A stretch of 64,000 nt of DNA from positions 1-64,000 of the forward strand of contig DDVX01000013.1 of assembly GCA_002345575.1 (NCBI GenBank). Direction: 5' to 3'. Each line of letters begins with the position of its first letter. Position 1 is the first letter of the stretch. The position numbers were made by a program, and so were the translations under genes. Under the pieces are notes generated by a model, which was not told the origin of the DNA, did no database searches, and saw nothing but the letters and a program-made list of their open reading frames with translations. Source of the DNA: Stutzerimonas stutzeri. GTDB taxonomy: Bacteria; Pseudomonadota; Gammaproteobacteria; Pseudomonadales; Pseudomonadaceae. Shown here piece after piece: positions 45,748-54,039 of the stretch.

Positions 45748-45770
45748 AGCGGCGGGATTGCCCCGCCGCT
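45748..45770 (-). terminator. Terminator of the FAH-family gene
   Basis: AGCGGCGGG...CCCGCCGCT followed on the minus strand by TTTGCGTTTTCC, 5 bases after the FAH-family stop. Confidence 0.75.
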
Positions 45771-45775
45771 GTGGA

Positions 45776-46441
45776 TCAGAGCACGCGGCTTTCGAAACTC
45801 GACAGCCCGACCAACTCCAGTGTCAGCGTATCGCCCGAAGCCAGCGGACCCACACCAGCCGGCGTGCCAGTCAGCACCACGTCGCCCGGCTGCAGGCTGA
45901 AGTGCCCGGCGATGTGCTGCAGCAGCGGCAGGATGGCATTGAGCATCTGGCTGCTGTTGCCATCTTGGCGCAGCTCGCCGTTGATGCTCAGGCGGATGCC
46001 GATATCGGTCAGCTCTTCCACCGCACTAGCCGGCACGAAGGGCGCCAGCACGCAGGCACCGTCGAAGCTCTTGGCGACTTCCCACGGATGGCCCTTTTCC
46101 TTGAGCTGCGCCTGTACATCACGCAGGGTCAGGTCCAGTGCCGGGGCGAAACCGGAAATGGCATCGCGGACTTCTTCCTCATTGGGCGTACGCGACAACG
46201 GCTTGCCGATCAACACAGCAATTTCCGCCTCGTAGTGCACCGCACCGCGTTCGGCAGGGATAGCGAAACCGCCGTCCAGATCCGTTGCGCAGCTGCCGGG
46301 CTTGATAAACAGCAGCGGCTCGGTGGGCACCGGATTGTTCAGCTCCTTGGCATGTTCGGCGTAGTTGCGGCCAACACAGACCACCTTGCCCAGAGGAAAG
46401 TGGATCGGCGTGCCATCGGTGTACTGGTGCTGGTAAGTCAT
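45776..46441 (-). CDS. Fumarylacetoacetate hydrolase-family protein
   Basis: 221 aa, the short form of the FAH family (acylpyruvase/oxaloacetate decarboxylase type). Conserved VGRNYAEHAKELN (24-36), metal ligands in HYEAEIAVLIGKP (E..E) and D in SFDGACVLAPFVPA region, and LTGTPAGVGPLASGD. Downstream of the D-2-hydroxyglutarate dehydrogenase gene; the neighbourhood suggests 2-oxoacid clean-up. Confidence 0.9.
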   Translation of the reverse strand: MTYQHQYTDGTPIHFPLGKVVCVGRNYAEHAKELNNPVPTEPLLFIKPGSCATDLDGGFAIPAERGAVHYEAEIAVLIGKPLSRTPNEEEVRDAISGFAPALDLTLRDVQAQLKEKGHPWEVAKSFDGACVLAPFVPASAVEELTDIGIRLSINGELRQDGNSSQMLNAILPLLQHIAGHFSLQPGDVVLTGTPAGVGPLASGDTLTLELVGLSSFESRVL

Positions 46442-46464
46442 TGGGAGATCCTTTTTGATCCGTA

Positions 46465-46506
46465 GGCGGGTCTCACCCGCCGAGCCCCAGGCGGGAGGTT
46501 CCCGCC
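46465..46506. repeat. Two GGCGGG hairpins between FAH-family and dehydrogenase genes
   Basis: GGCGGG-TCTCA-CCCGCC (46465-46481) and GGCGGGA-GGT-TCCCGCC (46490-46506) in a 70-base intergenic gap. The second lies 5 bases after the dehydrogenase stop and may terminate it. Confidence 0.6.
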
Positions 46507-46511
46507 CTGCT

Positions 46512-47906
46512 TCAAACAGCGAATATCTTGCCCGGATTCATGATGCCATTGGGGTCGAATGCCGCTTTGACCGCTTTCATATACTCGATTTCCGCAGCCG
46601 AGCGGCTGTACTCAAGATAATCACGCTTGGTCATGCCCACGCCATGCTCGGCTGAGATCGAGCCGTTGTACTTCTCGACGGTTTCGAACACCCACTTGTT
46701 CACCGCAGCACACTTGTCGAAGAACTCGTCCTTGGTCAGCGCCTCGGGCTTGAGGATGTTCAGGTGCAAGTTGCCGTCACCGATATGGCCGTACCAGAGC
46801 ACCTCGAAATCTGGGTAGTTCTGGCTGACGATGGCGTCGATGTCGGCGAGGAATGCCGGCACCTTGCTGACGGTCACCGAGATATCGTTCTTGTACGGCG
46901 TCCAGTGGCTGATGGTTTCGGAGATATATTCGCGCAGTTTCCAAAGGTTCTGAAGCTGCTGCTCGCTCTGGCTCATCACGCCGTCGATCACCCAGCCTTC
47001 ATTGACGCAATGCTCGAAGGTCGCCAGCGCCTGGTCGGCACGCTCTTCGGTGGTCGCCTCGAACTCCAGCAACGCGTAGAACGGCGTGCGGGTTTCGAAC
47101 GGCGCCGGCACGTCGCCACGGCCGAGAATCTTGTCCAGGCACTTGTCGGAGAGGAATTCGAAAGCGGTCAGGTCCAGCTTGTCCTGAAAGGCGTGCAGCA
47201 CCGGCATGATGGAATCGAAGTCAGGCGTGCCCAACACCATGGCGGTGAGGTTGGTGGGCTGGCGCTCAAGGCGCATGGTGGCCTCGACCACGAAGCCCAG
47301 GGTGCCCTCGGCACCGATGAACAGCTGGCGCAGGTCATAGCCGGTGGCGTTCTTGATCAGGTCCTTGTTCAGCTCCAGCAGGTCGCCCTTGCCGGTGACG
47401 ACCTTCATGCCCGCCACCCAATTGCGGGTCATGCCATAGCGGATCACTTTAATGCCGCCGGCATTGGTGCCGATGTTGCCGCCAATCTGGCTAGAACCGG
47501 CAGAGGCGAAGTCCACTGGATAGTAGAGACCCTTGTCCTCGGCGAACTGCTGCAGCGCCGCGGTGACTACGCCCGGCTGGCAAACCACGGTGCGGTCGGT
47601 GGCGTTGAAATCGAGGATCTGGTTCATGTTATCGAACGACACCACCACCTCGCCGTTGGCGGCCACGGCAGCGGCAGACAACCCGGTACGCCCGCCGGAC
47701 GGCACCAGCGCGACCTTGTGCTCGTTGGCCCAGCGCACAATGGCCTGCACCTGCTCGATGCTTTTCGGGAAGACAATGGCCGACGGCGCCGGAGCGAAAT
47801 GCTTGGTCCAATCCTTGCCATAGGCATTCAACGAATCGGCGTCGGTTAGTACCTTGCCGGGCTCGACCAGGGTTTTCAGCTCTTCGATCAGGGCGGGATC
47901 GGTCAT
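46512..47906 (-). CDS. D-2-hydroxyglutarate dehydrogenase (FAD-linked)
   Basis: 464 aa FAD-linked oxidase: VPSGGRTGLSAAAVAANGEV (about 64), SSQIGGNIGTNAGGIKVIRY (about 138), YGHIGDGNLHLNIL (about 375) and ISAEHGVGMTKR (about 420). Placed next to serA; in Pseudomonas stutzeri such an enzyme re-oxidises the D-2-hydroxyglutarate made by SerA and so drives serine synthesis (established knowledge). Divergent from serA across 195 bases. ATG at 47906. Confidence 0.9.
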   Translation of the reverse strand: MTDPALIEELKTLVEPGKVLTDADSLNAYGKDWTKHFAPAPSAIVFPKSIEQVQAIVRWANEHKVALVPSGGRTGLSAAAVAANGEVVVSFDNMNQILDFNATDRTVVCQPGVVTAALQQFAEDKGLYYPVDFASAGSSQIGGNIGTNAGGIKVIRYGMTRNWVAGMKVVTGKGDLLELNKDLIKNATGYDLRQLFIGAEGTLGFVVEATMRLERQPTNLTAMVLGTPDFDSIMPVLHAFQDKLDLTAFEFLSDKCLDKILGRGDVPAPFETRTPFYALLEFEATTEERADQALATFEHCVNEGWVIDGVMSQSEQQLQNLWKLREYISETISHWTPYKNDISVTVSKVPAFLADIDAIVSQNYPDFEVLWYGHIGDGNLHLNILKPEALTKDEFFDKCAAVNKWVFETVEKYNGSISAEHGVGMTKRDYLEYSRSAAEIEYMKAVKAAFDPNGIMNPGKIFAV

Positions 47907-47979
47907 CGCGGGAACTCTCATACAATTCATGGTCACCCTGAGCACGCTTCAGCTCGGGGATGGGGTGTTTCAGGGGGCT

Positions 47980-47995
47980 CGTATGCTAGCATACG
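47980..47995. promoter_or_regulatory. 16-bp perfect palindrome between D2HGDH gene and serA
   Basis: CGTATGCTAGCATACG is self-complementary and lies between the divergent starts (74 bases from the dehydrogenase, 107 from serA), a likely operator for a shared regulator. Confidence 0.55.
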
Positions 47996-48101
47996 CACCC
48001 CTTTGAAACGTGCCTCGGCAGACTCCCGAACCGGCATTTCCGGCTCGGCCAGCCTTCGCTGGACACTTGTCATAACCTCCGGCCTAAAGGTTTAAACACA
48101 G

Positions 48102-49331
48102 ATGAGCCAGACCTCTCTCGACAAGAGCAAGATCAAGTTCCTTCTCCTCGAAGGCGTCCACCAGAACGCCGTCGATACCCTGAAGGCCGCCGGTTACTCG
48201 AATATCGAATACCTGAAGACCGCGTTGTCCGGCGACGAGCTGAAGGCAAAGATCGCCGACGCCCATTTCATCGGCATCCGTTCGCGCACCCAGCTCACCG
48301 AGGAAGTCTTCGAGTCCGCGAAGAAGCTGATCGCCGTCGGCTGCTTCTGCATCGGCACCAACCAGGTCGATCTGAACGCTGCCCGTGAACGCGGCATTGC
48401 AGTGTTCAACGCGCCTTATTCCAACACCCGTTCGGTCGCCGAACTGGTGCTGGCACAGGCCATCCTGCTGCTGCGCGGTATCCCGGAGAAGAACGCTTCC
48501 TGCCACCGTGGCGGCTGGATCAAGTCGGCAGCCAACTCCTTCGAGATTCGCGGCAAGAAGCTGGGCATCATCGGCTACGGCTCCATCGGCACGCAGCTGT
48601 CGGTACTGGCCGAGGCGCTGGGCATGCAGGTCTACTTCTACGACGTGGTGACCAAGCTGCCACTGGGCAATGCCACTCAGGTCGGCTCGCTGTACGAGCT
48701 GCTGGGCATGTGCGACATCGTTTCCCTGCACGTACCGGAGCTGCCGTCCACCCAGTGGATGATCGGCGAGAAGGAAATCCGTGCGATGAAAAAGGGCGGC
48801 ATCCTGATCAACGCTGCACGCGGCACCGTGGTTGAGCTGGACCACCTGGCCGCTGCGATCAAGGACGAGCACCTGATCGGCGCTGCCATCGATGTCTTCC
48901 CGGTGGAGCCGCGCTCCAATGACGAAGAGTTCGAAAGCCCGCTGCGTGGCCTGGACCGCGTGATCCTGACTCCGCACATCGGTGGTTCTACCGCCGAGGC
49001 GCAGGCCAATATCGGCCTGGAAGTGGCCGAGAAGCTGGTCAAGTACAGCGACAACGGTACCTCGGTATCCTCGGTCAACTTCCCCGAAGTGGCACTGCCG
49101 TCGCATCCGGACAAGCACCGCCTGCTGCATATCCACCAGAACATTCCGGGCGTGATGAGCGAGATCAACAAGGTCTTTGCCGACAACGGTATCAACATCG
49201 CCGGTCAGTTCCTGCAGACCAATGAGAAGGTCGGCTACGTGGTGATTGACGTAGACAAGCAATCCTCTGAGCTGGCTCTGGAGAAACTGCAGCACGTCAA
49301 CGGCACCATCCGCAGCCGCGTCCTGTTCTGA
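48102..49331 (+). CDS. serA: D-3-phosphoglycerate dehydrogenase
   Basis: 409 aa first enzyme of serine synthesis, also reducing 2-oxoglutarate to D-2-hydroxyglutarate. NAD motif GIIGYGSIGTQLSVLAEALG (about 156), catalytic R in NAARGTVVELDHL, E in FPVEPRS and H in TPHIGGSTAEAQ; C-terminal ACT domain binds serine for feedback (NIPGVMSEINKVFADNGINI). Strong terminator follows. Confidence 0.97.
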   Translation: MSQTSLDKSKIKFLLLEGVHQNAVDTLKAAGYSNIEYLKTALSGDELKAKIADAHFIGIRSRTQLTEEVFESAKKLIAVGCFCIGTNQVDLNAARERGIAVFNAPYSNTRSVAELVLAQAILLLRGIPEKNASCHRGGWIKSAANSFEIRGKKLGIIGYGSIGTQLSVLAEALGMQVYFYDVVTKLPLGNATQVGSLYELLGMCDIVSLHVPELPSTQWMIGEKEIRAMKKGGILINAARGTVVELDHLAAAIKDEHLIGAAIDVFPVEPRSNDEEFESPLRGLDRVILTPHIGGSTAEAQANIGLEVAEKLVKYSDNGTSVSSVNFPEVALPSHPDKHRLLHIHQNIPGVMSEINKVFADNGINIAGQFLQTNEKVGYVVIDVDKQSSELALEKLQHVNGTIRSRVLF

Positions 49332-49347
49332 TCAGCATGCGATGACC

Positions 49348-49374
49348 AAAGGGAGGCTGCGGCCTCCCTTTTTT
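49348..49374 (+). terminator. Terminator of serA
   Basis: AAAGGGAGGC-TGCG-GCCTCCCTTTTTTG: 10-bp stem with a T tract, 17 bases after the stop. Confidence 0.92.
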
Positions 49375-49378
49375 GTGC

Positions 49379-49678
49379 TCAGTCGAAAGCCCAGTTGACC
49401 GGCAGCGCTTGACCGCTGGTTTCCATGCCTCCCGGCTCCGGTCGTGGCTCAACCGGTTCCAGCGGCGGCATTCCAGGCGGGGCGTCCACAGGCGGCGACT
49501 CCAGCGTAGGCGGATGCGGCTCGCCCTCAGCAGGTGAGTCGATGATGTCCTGTCGCGGCTCGCGGGTGTCCAGCGGATGCTCGCGACTTTTCTCCGGCAG
49601 CGTTGGGCCGGTTCCAGTGGCCAGCGCCGGAGCGGCGACTACCAGGGTTGCGGTGAAGATCAGCGTACGCAGGTCCAT
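49379..49678 (-). CDS. Secreted proline-rich small protein
   Basis: 99 aa: signal peptide MDLRTLIFTATLVVAAPALA followed by a Pro/Glu-rich, low-complexity mature chain (PPTLESPPVDAPPGMPPLEP). No family recognised. ATG at 49678 is preceded by a CAGGAG site. Composition suggests an extended periplasmic or extracellular segment. Confidence 0.6.
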   Translation of the reverse strand: MDLRTLIFTATLVVAAPALATGTGPTLPEKSREHPLDTREPRQDIIDSPAEGEPHPPTLESPPVDAPPGMPPLEPVEPRPEPGGMETSGQALPVNWAFD

Positions 49679-49761
49679 GGCTCACTCCTGAAGTGATACC
49701 TGGTTTGGCAGCCTCTTGCAGCATGAGTTTCAACGGTACGGGACGGGCCTGTGGCGGGCCA

Positions 49762-49797
49762 ATGCAAAAGCCCCAGCCAAGGCCAGGGCTTTTGCAT
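49762..49797 (-). terminator. 12-bp perfect hairpin after the Gly/Thr-rich gene
   Basis: ATGCAAAAGCCC (49762-49773) pairs with GGGCTTTTGCAT (49786-49797); TTTT is inside the 3' arm. It lies 22 bases after the stop of the minus-strand gene. Confidence 0.75.
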
Positions 49798-49818
49798 CAA
49801 GCAGCGCCAGTCTCAACA

Positions 49819-50157
49819 TCAGTTACCTGCGCCACCTGCTCCGCCTGCACCACCGCCGGTTCCGGATCCAGTGCCTGTACCAGTGCCCATGCCGCCGGTG
49901 CCAGTCCCGGTGCCCATACCGCCAGTACCGGTCCCGGTACCAGTGCCAGTGCCAGTGCCAGTGTCGGCGTCAACGCCTGTCCCGGTGTTCATGCCAGGGC
50001 TGGCCGGCATACCCGAACGGGTATCTTCACTGGTAGTTCCATCCATGGTGCCGTAGCCACCGTTCTCGGTGCGATCGGTATCAGTGGTGCCCGTCGCGAA
50101 CACAGCGGTAGACATCAGGCCAGCCAGCGTAAACGCAGCAATCTTGGTCGTTTTCAT
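49819..50157 (-). CDS. Secreted Gly/Thr repeat protein
   Basis: 112 aa: signal peptide (cut near AVFATG) and a mature chain dominated by GT and GTGM repeats (residues 55-105) ending in GGAGGAGGAGN. The DNA carries hexamer repeats such as CCAGTG four times at 49940-49963, so copy number may vary between strains. No family recognised. An AGGAG site precedes the ATG. The adjacent CsgD-like regulator gene hints at an extracellular matrix role, which is only inference. Confidence 0.6.
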   Translation of the reverse strand: MKTTKIAAFTLAGLMSTAVFATGTTDTDRTENGGYGTMDGTTSEDTRSGMPASPGMNTGTGVDADTGTGTGTGTGTGTGGMGTGTGTGGMGTGTGTGSGTGGGAGGAGGAGN

Positions 50158-50410
50158 GTTGTTCTCCTAGTTCAGTGGATTACCTAAAATCGGGCAGCTG
50201 GCCGCGCAAAGGGTTTCATCGGGCGCATTACAAAATCTTTCCTCTTCTTGCTCCCAACACGCAATATCTCGCCCATTTCGCGACCGTTCGTCGCCTTTAC
50301 AGTCCAGCGCCACGCAAGAGACTCGCGGGACCAGCGGAGCGCTGAACTTCACTGCCGGTTGCCGGTCGTTTAGTAACTTTTCCACCTCTTCTAATAACGA
50401 TGGATCGAAC

Positions 50411-51070
50411 ATGGACGACGCGGATCTGACCCATCAGGAGCGCAATCTTTCCTGCGTAAGCCTGCTCACCAGCAACGAGCTACTGGGGCTGTTCTTCAAG
50501 CACTTTATTAGCGAGCAGATCCGCCTGGAGGTCAGCTTGTCGCGCCCGGATGGTGGCGCAGCGCTTCCCGACCTTTATCTGCTCGATGCCGACAGCAACG
50601 ACACCACCCAACTGGCTCAGCTACTTGAGCGGCTGGATGAAGATGTACCAGTGGCCTTGCTGAATATCGCCCCCGAACAGGCCGAGCAACTGGTTGAACA
50701 GTACCCAGCCGTCCGTGGTGTGTTCTACGCGCACGCCACGCCGGAACATCTGCTGGAGGGCATTCAAGTACTGCTCGATGGCGGCGACTGGTTGCCTCGC
50801 CTGCTCACTGAGCGCCTGCTTGGCCAATGGCGCCGCATGCGCCAGCGCGTCGGCAACAAGCCTTCACTTACCCTGCGCGAGCGAGAGATCCTCAGTCTCG
50901 CCGGCCAGGGCCTGTCGAACGCCGAGATCGCCGGGCGGCTGAACCTCAGCCCGCATACGATCAAGAGCCACATCCACAACCTGCTGCGCAAGATCGGCGC
51001 CTCCAATCGCGCCGAAGCGGCCCTGCTGCTGCGCGGCCGGCTGGAACAGCCCGAGCCCTGCCAGGCCTGA
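50411..51070 (+). CDS. CsgD-like LuxR-family transcription regulator
   Basis: 219 aa. C-terminal LuxR helix-turn-helix (LTLREREILSLAGQGLSNAE, LSPHTIKSHIHNLLRKIGA, 150-205). The N-terminal half resembles the degenerate receiver of CsgD: SLLTSNELLGLFFKHFI, then LPDLYLLDADSNDT, then VRGVFYAHATPEHLLEGIQ, without a clear phosphoacceptor aspartate environment. CsgD-type regulators control curli and cellulose in enterics. Located between the secreted Gly/Thr repeat protein and oprH. ATG at 50411; the 250 bases upstream have an antisense ORF that I do not accept. Confidence 0.78.
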   Translation: MDDADLTHQERNLSCVSLLTSNELLGLFFKHFISEQIRLEVSLSRPDGGAALPDLYLLDADSNDTTQLAQLLERLDEDVPVALLNIAPEQAEQLVEQYPAVRGVFYAHATPEHLLEGIQVLLDGGDWLPRLLTERLLGQWRRMRQRVGNKPSLTLREREILSLAGQGLSNAEIAGRLNLSPHTIKSHIHNLLRKIGASNRAEAALLLRGRLEQPEPCQA

Positions 51071-51150
51071 GCCAGATTTCGGTCGTGGCCTGCCCCTGGC
51101 GCGCAAGCGGCAGGCCCAAATCCGGACCAACGGCCTGCCAAAGGCCGGTC

Positions 51151-51189
51151 GTTCAGCGCAGGTTCAGGTTGGGTTCAGCCGGGGTTCAG
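51151..51189 (+). promoter_or_regulatory. Four tandem PhoP half-sites upstream of oprH
   Basis: GTTCAG occurs at 51151, 51162, 51173 and 51184, an exact 11-bp period. Two such hexamers with a 5-base gap form the Pseudomonas PhoP/PmrA box; four in line imply two adjacent or overlapping boxes. The last one ends 58 bases before the oprH ATG. Confidence 0.9.
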
Positions 51190-51246
51190 TGACCACCATT
51201 CAGACTGGGAACCATCAGTTCCTGTAGTCCGAAAAGGAGTCACTCA

Positions 51247-51852
51247 ATGAAGAAAGTCACCACTCTGGCCCTGGCCACCACCTTTGGCATTTTCAGCATG
51301 GGCAGCCATGCCGCGGAAAATTTCGTCGGTTTAACCTGGGGCGAAAGCACTATCAATACCGACCGATCCAGCGCGCTGCAGCAGAACATGCCCGGTAAGA
51401 ATCGCTTCGACGACACCATCAAGAACAGCGGTACCTGGGGCGTGCGTGCCGGCCAGATGACTGACGAAGCCCGCTACTACATGACTTATGAGAACGTCTC
51501 CGACGACTACGGCAGCAGCCTCAAGCTGCGCCAGCAGAACCTGATCGGCAGCTACGACATGTTCGTCCCACTGGGCGAAACAACCCGACTCTTCGGCGGT
51601 GCCAGTGCCGGCCTGACCAAACTGGAAAACGAATCCAGCGGCTACAGCCGTGACAGCGACATCGGCTACCTGGTCGGCCTGCAGGCCGGTATCCTGCAGA
51701 AAGTTGGCGCCAACACTTCGCTGGAAGCTGGTTACAGATACCTGCGCAGCAACGCCAGCACCGAAGTGTCCGAGCGTGGCGTCGGCAAGCTGGGCTCGAT
51801 CGATCTGCACAGCAGCAAGCAGGCCTACCTGGGTCTGAACTATCACTTCTGA
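51247..51852 (+). CDS. oprH: Outer-membrane protein OprH
   Basis: 201 aa eight-stranded barrel induced by low magnesium that binds LPS and protects against polymyxin. Signal peptide cut near SHAAE; first strand NFVGLTWGES, then NSGTWGVRAGQMTDEARYYM, LKLRQQNLIGSYDMF and C-terminal QAYLGLNYHF with terminal F. ATG at 51247 after AAAAGGAG. First gene of oprH-phoP-phoQ behind four PhoP half-sites. Confidence 0.93.
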   Translation: MKKVTTLALATTFGIFSMGSHAAENFVGLTWGESTINTDRSSALQQNMPGKNRFDDTIKNSGTWGVRAGQMTDEARYYMTYENVSDDYGSSLKLRQQNLIGSYDMFVPLGETTRLFGGASAGLTKLENESSGYSRDSDIGYLVGLQAGILQKVGANTSLEAGYRYLRSNASTEVSERGVGKLGSIDLHSSKQAYLGLNYHF

Positions 51853-51882
51853 CGGCGTTGCTCTGACAGAATGTTGAACGAC

Positions 51883-51906
51883 GGCCGGGCAATGCTCGGC
51901 CTTTTT
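51883..51906 (+). terminator. Terminator between oprH and phoP
   Basis: GGCCGGGC-AAT-GCTCGGCC followed by TTTTT, 31 bases after the oprH stop. It should limit read-through, so oprH is made in excess over phoPQ. Confidence 0.85.
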
Positions 51907-51946
51907 AGGGTTTGTTGCCGTTCATCACTGAAAGGCAACAGACCCT
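51907..51946 (+). promoter_or_regulatory. 13-bp hairpin in the phoP leader
   Basis: AGGGTTTGTTGCC (51907-51919) pairs with GGCAACAGACCCT (51934-51946), one G-U pair only. It starts right after the T tract of the preceding terminator and ends next to the AGGGAG ribosome-binding site of phoP, so it could affect phoP translation or message stability. Confidence 0.65.
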
Positions 51947-51960
51947 AGGGAGTACAGAAC

Positions 51961-52638
51961 ATGAAAGTGCTGGTGGTGGAAGACGAGGCGCTGCTGCGCC
52001 ACCACTTGCAGACCCGGCTCAGCGAGAGCGGGCATATCGTCGATGCAGTGCCCGATGCTGAAGAGGCGCTGTATCAGACCCACGAATTCAATCACGACCT
52101 TGCCGTCATCGATCTCGGCCTGCCGGGTATCAGCGGCCTTGATCTGATCCGCCAGCTGCGCAGCGGCGGCAAGACCTTCCCCATTCTCATCCTTACCGCC
52201 CGCGGCAACTGGCAAGACAAGGTCGAAGGCCTGGCGGCCGGCGCCGACGACTATGTGGTCAAGCCCTTCCAGTTCGAAGAATTGGAGGCCCGGCTGAACG
52301 CGCTGCTGCGTCGTTCCAGCGGCTTCACCCAGGCCACCATTCAGGCCGGCCCGCTGCTGCTCGACCTCAACCGCAAGCAGGCCACGGCCAACGGCGAGTC
52401 GCTTGCACTGACCGCCTATGAATACCGCATCCTCGAATACCTGATGCGCCATCAACAGCAGGTGGTGGCCAAGGAGCGCCTGATGGAGCAGCTCTACAGC
52501 GACAACGAGGAACGCGACCCGAACGTGATCGAAGTGCTGGTGGGACGGCTGCGCCGCAAACTCGAAACCCAGTGCGCAATGAAACCCATCGAGACCGTAC
52601 GCGGCTTGGGCTATCTGTTCACCGAGCGCTGCCGATGA
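51961..52638 (+). CDS. phoP: Response regulator PhoP (low magnesium)
   Basis: 225 aa OmpR-family regulator. Receiver with D51 (VIDLGLPGISG) and K in VVKPFQFEELEA, winged helix with DPNVIEVLVGRLRRKLE and TVRGLGYLFTERCR. Activates oprH-phoPQ and lipid A modification. Its TGA overlaps the phoQ ATG by 4 bases. Confidence 0.96.
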   Translation: MKVLVVEDEALLRHHLQTRLSESGHIVDAVPDAEEALYQTHEFNHDLAVIDLGLPGISGLDLIRQLRSGGKTFPILILTARGNWQDKVEGLAAGADDYVVKPFQFEELEARLNALLRRSSGFTQATIQAGPLLLDLNRKQATANGESLALTAYEYRILEYLMRHQQQVVAKERLMEQLYSDNEERDPNVIEVLVGRLRRKLETQCAMKPIETVRGLGYLFTERCR

Positions 52639-54032
52639 ACCGACGCTGGCGCCGGCTCCGGGCGCGTGCTCGTGTCCTCATGACCAGCGCTATGTCGCTG
52701 CGCCTGCGGCTGATGCTCGGCGCCGCAACCCTGGCCGTGCTGTTCATGCTGGCTCTACTGCCGGTACTGCAGGCCGCCTTCAGCCTGACCTTTGAGAAAG
52801 TCATCGAGCAGCGCCTGGCGGCAGATGCCAGCACTCTGATCACCGCCGCCCAGGTGGAAGATGGTCGCCTGTTGATGCCCGAGCGGCTGCCCGACGAGGA
52901 ATTCGATCTGCCGGACGCTCAGCTGCTGGGCTTCATCTACGACCGCCGTGGCGAACTGGTCTGGCGCTCGCGTTCGGCTGCCGACGAGCACATCGACTAT
53001 CACCCGCGCTACCAGGGCCGCACTACTGAGTTCCTGCGCGTTCGCGACGCCGACGGCGTCGAGTATTTCGTTTACGACGTCGAGCTACTTCTGGCCGGCA
53101 GACGCGACAACGCCTTCAGCTTCGTCACCATGCAGCCGACCAGTGAGTATCGCAGCCTGTTCGAAGAGTTTCGCCAACAGCTCTACCTCTGGCTGGGCAG
53201 CGGCCTACTGGTGCTGCTGGTATTGCTCTGGCTCGGTCTGACCTGGGGCTTTCGCACGCTCAGGCGGGTCAGCGCTGAGCTCGACGAAGCCGAAGCCGGG
53301 CAGCGCGAGCGACTGAGCGACGATCACCCCCGCGAACTGTTGCGTCTGACCCGCTCGCTCAATCGCCTGCTAGACGGCGAGCGCCGTCAGCGCGAGCAAT
53401 ACCGCAACTCTCTCGGCGACTTGGCGCACAGCCTGAAAACGCCCCTCAGCGTGCTGCAAAGCGTCGGCGAAACACTTTCGGCGCAAGCGCATAGCCGCCA
53501 ACAGGCTCAAGTGATGCAGGCGCAGATCGAACGGATGAGCCAGCAGATCGGCTATCAACTGCAACGCGCCAGCCTTGGTAAGAGCGGCCTGGTGCGCCAT
53601 CGAGTCGAACTCCGACCACTACTGGTGAGTCTCTGCAGCACACTGGACAAGGTCTACCGTGACAAGCACGTGCAGATCGACCTGCAGCTCGCCGAGCCCT
53701 GTCACGTACCGATGGAGCAAGGCGCGCTGATGGAGCTGCTCGGCAACCTGCTGGAGAACGCCTATCGCCTCTGCCTGCAGCAGATACGCATCAGAGCCAG
53801 CACGAGCGAAGGCGGCCTGCTGCTCGACATCGAGGACGACGGGCCGGGTGTGCCTATCGACCAGCGGGCGCGGATCATCCGCCGTGGTGAACGCCTAGAC
53901 GGCCAACATCCCGGCCAGGGCATTGGTTTGGCAGTGGTCAAAGACATTCTCGACAGCTATGGCGGCGAACTCAGTCTGGCCGAGTCGCCGCTCGGTGGCG
54001 CGGCCTTCCAGATCAGGCTGCGGGCAGACTGA
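52635..54032 (+). CDS. phoQ: Sensor histidine kinase PhoQ
   Basis: 465 aa. Two membrane helices (LMLGAATLAVLFMLALLPVL; LYLWLGSGLLVLLVLLWLGL) enclose a 140-residue periplasmic sensor domain with acidic patches that bind Mg2+. H-box DLAHSLKTPLSVLQ (about 278), N-box LLGNLLENAYRLC, G-box DDGPGVPIDQR and GIGLAVVKDIL. ATG at 52635 within the phoP stop (ATGA), the tight coupling typical of the pair. Confidence 0.94.
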   Translation: MNRRWRRLRARARVLMTSAMSLRLRLMLGAATLAVLFMLALLPVLQAAFSLTFEKVIEQRLAADASTLITAAQVEDGRLLMPERLPDEEFDLPDAQLLGFIYDRRGELVWRSRSAADEHIDYHPRYQGRTTEFLRVRDADGVEYFVYDVELLLAGRRDNAFSFVTMQPTSEYRSLFEEFRQQLYLWLGSGLLVLLVLLWLGLTWGFRTLRRVSAELDEAEAGQRERLSDDHPRELLRLTRSLNRLLDGERRQREQYRNSLGDLAHSLKTPLSVLQSVGETLSAQAHSRQQAQVMQAQIERMSQQIGYQLQRASLGKSGLVRHRVELRPLLVSLCSTLDKVYRDKHVQIDLQLAEPCHVPMEQGALMELLGNLLENAYRLCLQQIRIRASTSEGGLLLDIEDDGPGVPIDQRARIIRRGERLDGQHPGQGIGLAVVKDILDSYGGELSLAESPLGGAAFQIRLRAD

Positions 54033-54039
54033 ACAGACC

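Noticed and set aside
50167..50412. 81-aa cysteine-containing frame upstream of the CsgD-like gene
   Set aside because: Its start codon overlaps the regulator's start on the other strand, leaving no room for promoters; no signal peptide, family or clear ribosome-binding site. The stretch is more likely regulatory DNA, though I cannot exclude a small gene.
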